Positions 57,437 through 64,000 of a stretch of 64,000 nucleotides of DNA are shown here, one piece after another (the stretch's first letter is position 1; each line of letters starts with the position of its first letter). The notes beneath the pieces were generated by a model, which saw only the letters and a list, made by a program, of their open reading frames with translations, was not told the origin of the DNA and did not search any database. Both the position numbers and the translations under genes were made by a program. The stretch is taken from the NCBI GenBank assembly GCA_934675205.1, contig CAKUPQ010000004.1:1-64000 (forward strand). The letters run 5' to 3'. This stretch comes from an uncultured Flavobacteriaceae bacterium (GTDB taxonomy: Bacteria > Bacteroidota > Bacteroidia > Flavobacteriales > Flavobacteriaceae).

Positions 57437-59518
57437 TTACCAAATCTTAACTCTATTTTCAGGAGCTATATACATTCCGTCTCCTTCTTTGATGTCAAAT
57501 GCTTTATAGAAAGCCTCAACATTCTGCAACGGAACATAAGCACGGTACATTGCAGGAGAGTGCGGATCTGTTTTTACCTGATTTTTGATGTACTCATCTC
57601 TTGATTTTGTTCTCCAAATCGTAGCCCACGAAATAAACAGGCGTTGTTCGGGAGTAAATCCGTCAATCAAATCCGGTCTTCCGTTTTCATCAAAGAAAAT
57701 CTGTAAAGCGTCATAAGCCGCATTTATTCCTCCTAAATCTCCGATGTTTTCTCCCAAGGTAAACTCTCCGTCCACAAAAACTCCCGGAAGCGGTTGCAAC
57801 TCACTATATTGAGCAGCCAATGCTCCTCCCAAGGTCGTAAACTGTGCCAAATCTTCTTCTGTCCACCAATCTACAAGATTTCCTTCCGAGTCATATCTTG
57901 AACCTGAATCGTCAAAACTATGTGAAATTTCGTGTCCGATAACTGCTCCAATTCCTCCGTAGTTTACAGCTTCGTCCGCTTTGTAATCATAGAAAGGAGG
58001 TTGCAAAATAGCAGCAGGGAATACAATCTCGTTATAAGACGGATTGAAATACGCATTTACCGTTTGAGGTGACATAAACCATTCGTCCTTATCAACAGGT
58101 TTTCCTAATTTATCAAGATTTTCTTCAAATCTCCATTTTGCCAAATTCAAGCGGTTTTCAAAATATGTTCCTCCATTTTCAGGGCTTTTGATTTCTAATT
58201 TTGAATAATCTTTCCATTGGTCAGGATAACCGATTTTTACTCGGGTTTTGTGAATTTTTGCAATCGCATTATCTTTAGTTGCTCGGGTCATCCAAGGCAA
58301 TTTGTTTACACGGTTTTCAAATGCCAAAAATACATTCTTAACCATTGCTTCCGCTTTTGCTTTCGCTTCGGGTGGAAATTTTTTCTCTACATATAATTTA
58401 CCCAAAGCCTCTCCCAACGAGCTATTGATTACCTGCAACGCATTTTCGTCACGTGGTCTTTCTTTCAAAGCTCCTTGTAATGTTTTGCTGTAAAATTCCC
58501 AATTTGCCGTTTCGATTTCTGTGGATAAAGCTCCTGTCGAACCGTTCAGCAAAGTCCATTTCATATAGTTTTTCCAATCCTCAATATTTCCTTTTTTCAG
58601 AATTCCGTCCAAAGCAGTAATGTAATTCGGTTGAGAAACAACAATGCTGTCAAGGTTTTTGTATCCTACCCCATTAAGGTAGTTTTCCCACGAAATTGAC
58701 GGAGCTAATTTTTGTAAATCTGCAACTGATTTTGGATTATACGTTTTTCTTCTGTCCCGTCTTTCCACTCTGTCCAAAGTCGGAGTAACAATCGACGTTT
58801 CAAAAGCTAAAATTTTTTCTGCATTAGCTTTTGAAGTCGCTTCATCTTCTCCCAAAAAGCGTAACATTCTCGAAACGTGTTCTACATATTTCTGTCTTTT
58901 TTCAACATTATCAGGAGTGTCCAAAACATAATATTCTCTGTCAGGAAGTCCGACTGTTCCTGTTCCTAAATAAACCACATTTCGGTTAGAATCTTTAGCA
59001 TCAGTACTTACATACGTTCCAAAAAATCCTAAACCTCCTCCGTTTTTATGCATTTCGGTAAGAAGATTTTGTAAATCATTTATATTTGCTACGGCTTCTA
59101 TTTTTTCCAAATAAGGTTGTAACGGTTCGATTCCATTTTTGTCACGAGTAATTGTGTCCATTATCGTTTTGTACAAATTGATAGCTTTTCCTTGGTCGGT
59201 ACTTGAAGCATATTTTCCGCTTTGGATTGCTTCCTCAAGAATTGCTTTTACATCATCGTCTGTATTTTTACGAAGTTCATCAAAGCTTCCCCAACGAGTT
59301 CTGTCTGCTGGAATTTCAACGCTGTCTAACCATTTTCCGTTCACATACCTAAAGAAATCATCACTTGGCTTAACAAGCGTATCCATAAAGGCTAAATTGA
59401 TTCCGTGAATTTCATCTGATTTCTGTTCTTGCTTATCTCCACAAGACGTAAGTGTTGCCATACCTAATACAATTAATCCGATTTTGTTGTGTAATTTCAT
59501 TAAACTTGCTTTTTTCAT
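57437..59518 (-). CDS. M13 family (neprilysin-like) metallopeptidase, lipoprotein
   Basis: A 693-residue exported zinc endopeptidase. The lipoprotein signal ends ATLTSC; two ATGs are possible, at residue 1 or 7, and both keep it. The M13 N-terminal domain (DDFFRYVNGKWLDSVEIP) and the substrate strand NAYFNPSYNEIVFPA (488-502) precede the zinc site HEISH at 529-533. The third ligand lies in ENIGDLGGINAAYDA. It ends NRVKIW, where the usual Cys of the C-terminal CxxW motif is absent. It probably degrades peptides at the cell envelope. Confidence 0.94.
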   Translation of the reverse strand: MKKASLMKLHNKIGLIVLGMATLTSCGDKQEQKSDEIHGINLAFMDTLVKPSDDFFRYVNGKWLDSVEIPADRTRWGSFDELRKNTDDDVKAILEEAIQSGKYASSTDQGKAINLYKTIMDTITRDKNGIEPLQPYLEKIEAVANINDLQNLLTEMHKNGGGLGFFGTYVSTDAKDSNRNVVYLGTGTVGLPDREYYVLDTPDNVEKRQKYVEHVSRMLRFLGEDEATSKANAEKILAFETSIVTPTLDRVERRDRRKTYNPKSVADLQKLAPSISWENYLNGVGYKNLDSIVVSQPNYITALDGILKKGNIEDWKNYMKWTLLNGSTGALSTEIETANWEFYSKTLQGALKERPRDENALQVINSSLGEALGKLYVEKKFPPEAKAKAEAMVKNVFLAFENRVNKLPWMTRATKDNAIAKIHKTRVKIGYPDQWKDYSKLEIKSPENGGTYFENRLNLAKWRFEENLDKLGKPVDKDEWFMSPQTVNAYFNPSYNEIVFPAAILQPPFYDYKADEAVNYGGIGAVIGHEISHSFDDSGSRYDSEGNLVDWWTEEDLAQFTTLGGALAAQYSELQPLPGVFVDGEFTLGENIGDLGGINAAYDALQIFFDENGRPDLIDGFTPEQRLFISWATIWRTKSRDEYIKNQVKTDPHSPAMYRAYVPLQNVEAFYKAFDIKEGDGMYIAPENRVKIW

Positions 59519-59530
59519 TTTACAATCTTA

Positions 59531-59538
59531 CAAAGATA
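59531..59538 (-). promoter_or_regulatory. M13 peptidase promoter TATCTTTG
   Basis: TATCTTTG on the minus strand 12 bp before the peptidase ATG, back to back with the SCO gene promoter. Confidence 0.5.
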
Positions 59539-59558
59539 AGCGATAAAATGAATATTTG

Positions 59559-59566
59559 TATCTTTG
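59559..59566 (+). promoter_or_regulatory. SCO gene promoter TATCTTTG
   Basis: TATCTTTG 19 bp before the chosen ATG. A TTG start ten codons earlier would run through it. Confidence 0.55.
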
Positions 59567-59585
59567 CGAAACAAAAAATCCTGTT

Positions 59586-60251
59586 ATGTTAGATATTTTC
59601 AAGGCTTACAAAAAGTTTTTTATCATTTTCGGAATGATTGCAGTTGTCATATTATTTCTGTTTTACAATGCTTTGAAACCTAAAAAAACACTTCCCGTTT
59701 TTTCTCCGTCTGATGTCAATCCCGAAATGGTTGATAGTTTGGTTGAACATATTCAAAATAACCACAGAATCCAAGATTGGGAATTTACCAATCAAAATAA
59801 CAAACTTATTTCTCAAAAAGATTACGAAGGGAAAATTTACGTAGCCGATTTTTTCTTTACAACTTGTCCCTCGATTTGTATTCCTATGACTGACAATATG
59901 GTTTGGTTACAGAAAAAAATTCAGCAATATCCCGATGTAATGCTCCTCTCCCACTCGGTTACTCCAGAAATTGATACTCCCGAAGTTCTGAAAGCGTATG
60001 CTATCGAAAAAGGTGTTGATGACAAAAAATGGAATTTGGTTACAGGAGATAAAAAAGAGATTTACTACATAGCTCGAAAATCATATTTAGCTGTAAAGAC
60101 GGGAGATATTTCCGAATTATACGATATGGTACATACCGAAAATTTTGTTTTGGTCGATAAAAAACGGAGAATTCGAGGCTTTTATGACGGAACAAATACC
60201 GAAGATATGAAACGGCTTTTGGAGGATATTGAGTTTTTGGTTACTGAATAG
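59586..60251 (+). CDS. SCO family copper chaperone / thiol protein
   Basis: A 221-residue membrane-anchored thioredoxin-fold protein. One N-terminal transmembrane helix (FFIIFGMIAVVILFLFYNAL) anchors it. The copper/redox motif CPSIC lies in FFFTTCPSICIPMTDNM, and the partner His is in MVHTENFVLVD. SCO proteins help build the copper centre of cytochrome oxidase, so the organism probably respires oxygen. The start follows the promoter rather than overlapping it. Confidence 0.92.
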   Translation: MLDIFKAYKKFFIIFGMIAVVILFLFYNALKPKKTLPVFSPSDVNPEMVDSLVEHIQNNHRIQDWEFTNQNNKLISQKDYEGKIYVADFFFTTCPSICIPMTDNMVWLQKKIQQYPDVMLLSHSVTPEIDTPEVLKAYAIEKGVDDKKWNLVTGDKKEIYYIARKSYLAVKTGDISELYDMVHTENFVLVDKKRRIRGFYDGTNTEDMKRLLEDIEFLVTE

Positions 60252-60323
60252 TCCAAAGTCTTAATGTCGAAAGTCCGATGAATACTTTTGACTTTATGAT
60301 ATTTGACTTCTGACTAAAAACAT

Positions 60324-60331
60324 TACTTTTG
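60324..60331 (+). promoter_or_regulatory. TlpA-like gene promoter TACTTTTG
   Basis: TACTTTTG 21 bp before the ATG. Confidence 0.5.
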
Positions 60332-60352
60332 CAATCTAAAATCTAATATAAA

Positions 60353-61483
60353 ATGAAAAAATTATTATTCGTAGCACTTTCAGCTACATTTTTATTTTCG
60401 TGCAGTGACGGAAAAATTGACGGATATTCCGTAAAAGGAACAATTGACGCTGTTGAAGACGGAGAGCAAGTATTTATTGAAGTTCCAAGCGAAATGGGAG
60501 GAGTTGTAGCGATTGATACTGCTGTTGTAAAAAACGGAACGTTTGAATTTGTCGGAAAAGCTGAAGAAATCAAACTTGCGTACATTCAGATCGGAACATT
60601 ACAATGGAAAGTTCCTTTTGTTTTGGAAAACGAAAAAATTACGGTTACAGCTTACAAAGACAGCTTACAAACAAGTAAAGCAGGAGGGTCATATAACAAC
60701 GAGGAGCTTACTAAATTTAATGCTAATTTCGATAAAATAAGTGCGAAAATTGACAAGTTCAACAAGGAAAATATGGCTGAAATAACAACAGCTCGACAAA
60801 ACAACGATACTGAAGCCCTCGAAAAACTTGAAAAAGAATACAAAGCTTTAGAAGGCGAAGTCAGAGGTTATATGGAATCTTATGCTTCAGAAAACCCGAA
60901 AGCATTTGTTTCCCTTATGCTGTTATCTCATTTATCAAACAATCCTGATACAGATTTTGAAAAACTAAAAGCAAGTGCTGAAGCTTTAGCTCCCGAGCTT
61001 AAATCTACTAAAATCGGAAAAGAACTTGAGGAAAAACTCAAAAACCTTTCTGCTACTGCTATCGGACAAACAGCACCTGATTTTTCTGCTCCAAATCCTG
61101 ACGGGCAAATGGTTTCGCTTAAAGAATCGTTAGGAAAAGTAACCCTTATCGACTTTTGGGCTTCTTGGTGCGGACCTTGTAGAAGAGAAAATCCGAATGT
61201 AGTTGCTTTGTATAACGAATTTCACGAAAAAGGATTTAACATTATCGGGGTTTCTCTTGACAGACCAAACGAAAAAGACAAATGGTTAGAAGCTATTGCA
61301 ACCGATAAATTAACTTGGACACAAATATCTAATCTTCAATATTGGCAAGACCCAATTGCAAAGCAATATAATGTTCGATCAATTCCTGCAACATTCTTAT
61401 TAGATGAAAGCGGAAAAATCATCGCTAAAGATTTAAGAGGAGCCGAATTAAGAGCTAAAGTTGCAGAGGCTTTAGGAGAATAA
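60353..61483 (+). CDS. TlpA-like thioredoxin lipoprotein with DUF4369 domain
   Basis: A 376-residue lipoprotein (MKKLLFVALSATFLFSC). Residues ~25-120 form a DUF4369 beta domain (GYSVKGTIDAVEDGEQVFIEVP, DTAVVKNGTFEFVGKAEE), then a helical stretch. The C-terminal thioredoxin domain carries the active site WASWCGPCRRENPNVVALY and the cis-Pro strand VRSIPATFLLDESG. It is a periplasmic or outer-membrane thiol-disulfide protein, a common Bacteroidota architecture whose partners are unknown. Confidence 0.93.
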   Translation: MKKLLFVALSATFLFSCSDGKIDGYSVKGTIDAVEDGEQVFIEVPSEMGGVVAIDTAVVKNGTFEFVGKAEEIKLAYIQIGTLQWKVPFVLENEKITVTAYKDSLQTSKAGGSYNNEELTKFNANFDKISAKIDKFNKENMAEITTARQNNDTEALEKLEKEYKALEGEVRGYMESYASENPKAFVSLMLLSHLSNNPDTDFEKLKASAEALAPELKSTKIGKELEEKLKNLSATAIGQTAPDFSAPNPDGQMVSLKESLGKVTLIDFWASWCGPCRRENPNVVALYNEFHEKGFNIIGVSLDRPNEKDKWLEAIATDKLTWTQISNLQYWQDPIAKQYNVRSIPATFLLDESGKIIAKDLRGAELRAKVAEALGE

Positions 61484-61526
61484 TTTTCTTTAGAGAATAG
61501 AGAAAAGAATAAAGAGAAAAGACTTT

Positions 61527-61563
61527 AAAATCCGTTTTGTTTAAGGACAAGACGGATTTTTTT
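61527..61563 (+). terminator. TlpA-like gene terminator
   Basis: AAAATCCGTTTTGT pairs with ACAAGACGGATTTT around TTAAGG and runs into Ts. The tail meets the rocD promoter. Confidence 0.8.
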
Positions 61564-61565
61564 GT

Positions 61566-61573
61566 TACTTTTG
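61566..61573 (+). promoter_or_regulatory. rocD promoter TACTTTTG
   Basis: TACTTTTG about 75 bp before the ATG, giving a long leader. No structure was recognised in the leader. Confidence 0.45.
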
Positions 61574-61648
61574 TACCACAAAAAAGAATTCCTTCTCCTC
61601 ATTACGAGGAGAAACGACTAAGCAATCAATTTTTTAGATTTATATAGT

Positions 61649-62881
61649 ATGAAATTAAGTTCACAAGAAGCAATCGCATTAGAAGATAAATACGGAGCAC
61701 ACAATTATCACCCGCTACCGGTTGTTTTGTCAAAAGGAGAAGGTGTTTTTGTATGGGATGTTGAAGGAAAGAAATATTATGATTTTTTATCAGCTTATTC
61801 AGCTGTAAATCAAGGACATTGCAATCCAAAAATTACAAAAGCTTTAGTTGACCAAGCTCAAACTTTGGCACTTACTTCGAGAGCTTTTTACAACGATAAA
61901 TTAGGAGCTTACGAACAATATATCACAAACTACTTCGGATTTGACAAAGTTCTTCCGATGAATACCGGAGCGGAAGCGGTTGAAACCGCTATCAAACTTT
62001 GTAGAAAGTGGGCTTACGAGAAAAAAGGAATTCCCGAAAAACAAGCAAATATCATCGTTTGTGAGGGAAATTTTCACGGAAGAACGACAACTATTATTTC
62101 GTTCTCGAACGATGAAAATGCAAGAAAGAATTTCGGTCCTTACACAGACGGTTTTATTTCGATTGAATATAATAATCTTGAAGCCTTAGAAAATGTACTC
62201 GTTACACAAAAAAACATTGCAGGATTCCTAGTTGAACCTATTCAAGGAGAAGCAGGAGTTTATGTTCCGAGTGAGGGATATCTGGCTAAAGCTAAAGAGT
62301 TATGTAAAAAACACAATGTTCTTTTTATAGCAGATGAAGTACAAACAGGAATTGCAAGAACGGGAAAATTATTGGCTGTTCATCACGAAAATGTGCAACC
62401 TGATATTCTGATTTTAGGAAAAGCACTTTCGGGAGGAGTTTATCCTGTTTCGGCTGTTTTGGCAAATGATGAAATTATGAATGTCATCAAACCGGGACAA
62501 CACGGTTCGACTTTTGGAGGAAACCCAATTGCTGCTGCTGTTGCAATTGCTGCTCTCGAAGTCGTAAAAGATGATAAATTAGCCGAAAATGCAGATAAAC
62601 TCGGACAACTTTTCAGAGAAAAGATGAACGAATATATCCAAAACAGCACTATCGCAACGCTTGTCAGAGGAAAAGGACTTCTAAATGCAATCGTAATCAA
62701 CGATACAGAAGAAAGCGAAACCGCTTGGAATATTTGTGTCCGCTTAAAAGAAAACGGACTTTTGGCAAAACCAACTCACGGAAATATCATTCGTTTTGCA
62801 CCTCCACTCGTTATGACCGAAGAACAACTTTTGGATTGTGTTTCGATTATTACGAAAACACTTCGAGAATTCGAGAAATAA
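61649..62881 (+). CDS. rocD: Ornithine-oxo-acid transaminase
   Basis: RocD converts ornithine and 2-oxoglutarate to glutamate semialdehyde and glutamate in arginine/proline interconversion. The 410-residue class III aminotransferase shows [84 protein letters not shown] and the PLP lysine in [18 protein letters not shown]. Length and motifs are normal. It is probably monocistronic and followed by hairpins. Confidence 0.96.
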   Translation: MKLSSQEAIALEDKYGAHNYHPLPVVLSKGEGVFVWDVEGKKYYDFLSAYSAVNQGHCNPKITKALVDQAQTLALTSRAFYNDKLGAYEQYITNYFGFDKVLPMNTGAEAVETAIKLCRKWAYEKKGIPEKQANIIVCEGNFHGRTTTIISFSNDENARKNFGPYTDGFISIEYNNLEALENVLVTQKNIAGFLVEPIQGEAGVYVPSEGYLAKAKELCKKHNVLFIADEVQTGIARTGKLLAVHHENVQPDILILGKALSGGVYPVSAVLANDEIMNVIKPGQHGSTFGGNPIAAAVAIAALEVVKDDKLAENADKLGQLFREKMNEYIQNSTIATLVRGKGLLNAIVINDTEESETAWNICVRLKENGLLAKPTHGNIIRFAPPLVMTEEQLLDCVSIITKTLREFEK

Positions 62882-62906
62882 ACAATTTCGAAAAATAATA
62901 TTTTTT

Positions 62907-62937
62907 ACTCCGACAGAGTTTAAAACTCTGTCGGAGT
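62907..62937. terminator. rocD downstream hairpin
   Basis: ACTCCGACAGAGTTT, AA loop, AACTCTGTCGGAGT. A perfect stem without a long T-tract, so possibly a repeat that also terminates. Confidence 0.6.
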
Positions 62938-62947
62938 TGGTTAAAAT

Positions 62948-62984
62948 AAAAACTCCTGTTACAAAAAAGTAACAGGAGTTTTTT
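62948..62984 (-). terminator. Hairpin ending the TPR operon
   Basis: AAAAACTCCTGTTAC, A6 loop, GTAACAGGAGTTTTT. The A/T flanks let it serve both directions. Confidence 0.8.
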
Positions 62985-63015
62985 GATATAGTAAGGTTTA
63001 AGATAAGTTTTTTCA

Positions 63016-63228
63016 TTATTCTTTCTTTTCAATATAACCAAAAGATAATAACATCTCTCTTGCTAATTCTTTAGCTTTTTCTAATCCTATATTTGGAGTA
63101 ATTCCTGTTTGTCCAAGATTAACTTTTGGTTTATCCAAACCATTTTCAAATAACCAAATAACTCCTTTGTCATCTAATTCAAAATTAAATGTTTTTCCTT
63201 GTTCTTCTAAATCAAATCTTTGTGTCAT
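63016..63228 (-). CDS. Hypothetical protein, 70 residues
   Basis: A small soluble protein (MTQRFDLEEQGKTFNFELDDKGVIWLFENGLDKPKVNLGQ...) with a Lys/Glu-rich tail. The ATG is preferred over a TTG 14 codons upstream, because that TTG would overlap the stop of the TPR gene and its leading residues are Lys/Asn-rich junk. It starts 1 bp after the TPR gene stop, so it is cotranscribed and probably coupled. I do not recognise the family. Confidence 0.65.
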   Translation of the reverse strand: MTQRFDLEEQGKTFNFELDDKGVIWLFENGLDKPKVNLGQTGITPNIGLEKAKELAREMLLSFGYIEKKE

Positions 63229-63229
63229 A

Positions 63230-64000
63230 TTATTTATTTTTAAGTTGTTCCGCTTTTTTGAAATCAGCATTCGCTTTTACTGTTTGTCCTAATTTTGAGT
63301 ATACCTCCCCTCTAAAGGTGCGAAAGGTTGGATTATCCTCAATCGAAATTGCTTTAGTTATATTTTGTATAGTTTCATTATACTCTCCAAGCCTATAATA
63401 TATTACTCCACGATTGTACCATATAAATGCTTTAGATTTATCAAGTTCCAATGCTTTATCTGAAAAAGACAATGCTTCTTGATATCTTTCTAAAGAAATC
63501 AAACATAATGCTTTCGTATTATAAACAGACGGTAATCCTTGTAATTCTAAAGGATAATTAGAATTTAATTCAATAACTTTATCACAATCATTTATAGCTC
63601 CTTGATAATCTTTGTTACGTTGTTTTACTATTGCTCTAGTATATAAAATATCTGTATTGTTTTTGTCTATTTCTAAATATTTCGAGTAGCTCCTTATTGA
63701 ACCCACATAATCTCCATCTTTTGCTTGTTGAAGCCCTTGCACGTTTAAAGGATGTGAAAACCCCAAATCCTCATTAGACTCATAATTCTGTTGATTATTT
63801 CTCTCATTATAGTTCTTCAAATAATAATTATAATCTTCTATTATCTCCTTTACATTATCTTCTGTTTCTCGTAAATATTTTGAATAGATTGCCAAATCTT
63901 GGTTTTCAATTTTGACTAAATCATTGTACTCAGTTTTCAAACGATTGCTAAATTCTGGAACATCTATTTGAGAAGATAAATCCCTAATCCAATCTTTCAA
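63230..64000 (-). CDS. TPR-repeat protein, partial (right edge)
   Basis: At least 256 residues, cut by the right end of the window; a TTG at the very edge need not be the start. From about residue 88 there are four or more tetratricopeptide repeats (LQQAKDGDYVGSIRSYSKYLEID, YTRAIVKQRNKDYQGAINDCDKVIEL, ALCLISLERYQEALSFSDKALELD, YNRGVIYYRLGEYNETIQNITKAI). The preceding part is a hydrophilic coiled coil. TPRs bind other proteins; no catalytic domain is visible. Confidence 0.8.
   Translation of the reverse strand: MKDWIRDLSSQIDVPEFSNRLKTEYNDLVKIENQDLAIYSKYLRETEDNVKEIIEDYNYYLKNYNERNNQQNYESNEDLGFSHPLNVQGLQQAKDGDYVGSIRSYSKYLEIDKNNTDILYTRAIVKQRNKDYQGAINDCDKVIELNSNYPLELQGLPSVYNTKALCLISLERYQEALSFSDKALELDKSKAFIWYNRGVIYYRLGEYNETIQNITKAISIEDNPTFRTFRGEVYSKLGQTVKANADFKKAEQLKNK

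Noticed and set aside
61574..61648. Riboswitch in the rocD leader
   Set aside because: Only ~75 nt with no recognisable aptamer or alternating stems.

Overview
The window is chromosomal DNA of a low-GC member of the Bacteroidota, most likely a Flavobacteriaceae species. Four things point there. Many genes sit just downstream of the Bacteroidota promoter hexamer-like motif TAnnTTTG. Secreted proteins carry type IX secretion (T9SS) sorting domains. The protein families are flavobacterial: PBP1-LysM protein, DUF2480, monothiol bacilliredoxin YtxJ, OmpA with thrombospondin type-3 repeats, and LUD-CdsA-Psd. No tRNA, rRNA, CRISPR array or prophage was seen. Genus cannot be decided from sequence alone.

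Layout. 1-6.7 kb (minus): the N-terminal part of a large repeat adhesin, a LysM/PBP1 protein, an AT-rich gap with DnaA-box-like 9-mers that is a candidate oriC, a DnaQ/GIY-YIG exonuclease, YggS, and a 44-codon ParD-like remnant. 6.8-17.3 kb (mostly plus): UPF0173 hydrolase, rsmE, a methyltransferase, ZIP transporter, murQ, then an ECF sigma factor / membrane-anchored regulator / twin coiled-coil beta-barrel module, a small lipoprotein and priA. 17.4-31.3 kb: BspA-like T9SS protein, a RelE/ParE toxin-antitoxin pair, M1 aminopeptidase, an alkyltransferase-like protein, a sufE-DUF59-(inserted DNA methylase)-DUF2480 cluster, an Mla-type ABC importer, purD, a MarR regulator with a large palindrome upstream, and a Na/Pi cotransporter.

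31.5-38 kb holds the most unusual object: a 1225-residue type IIG-like restriction-modification protein. Its methylase domain is split in frame by an IS200/RAYT-like HUH (Y1) domain. The loop of that HUH domain carries four tandem REP-like palindromes, and a fifth copy lies in the nuclease domain of the same gene. An AddB-like nuclease follows. 38-64 kb is mainly housekeeping: OmpA, kbl, PLP sulfur-amino-acid enzymes, LUD-cdsA-psd-ACBP-lipoprotein superoxide dismutase, SIMPL protein, clpB, ytxJ, an oxidoreductase, an inserted YhcG-type nuclease, 3-hydroxyacyl-CoA dehydrogenase, an RsmI-like methyltransferase, pdhB, pseudouridine synthase, M13 peptidase, SCO and TlpA proteins, rocD, and a TPR protein cut by the right edge.

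A second theme is a dense, varied set of short imperfect palindromes between genes. At least six sequence families are recognisable. Some are nested in one another and some have entered coding sequences without breaking the frame. Several gene starts were moved downstream of a TTG codon because that TTG lies inside a TAnnTTTG promoter.
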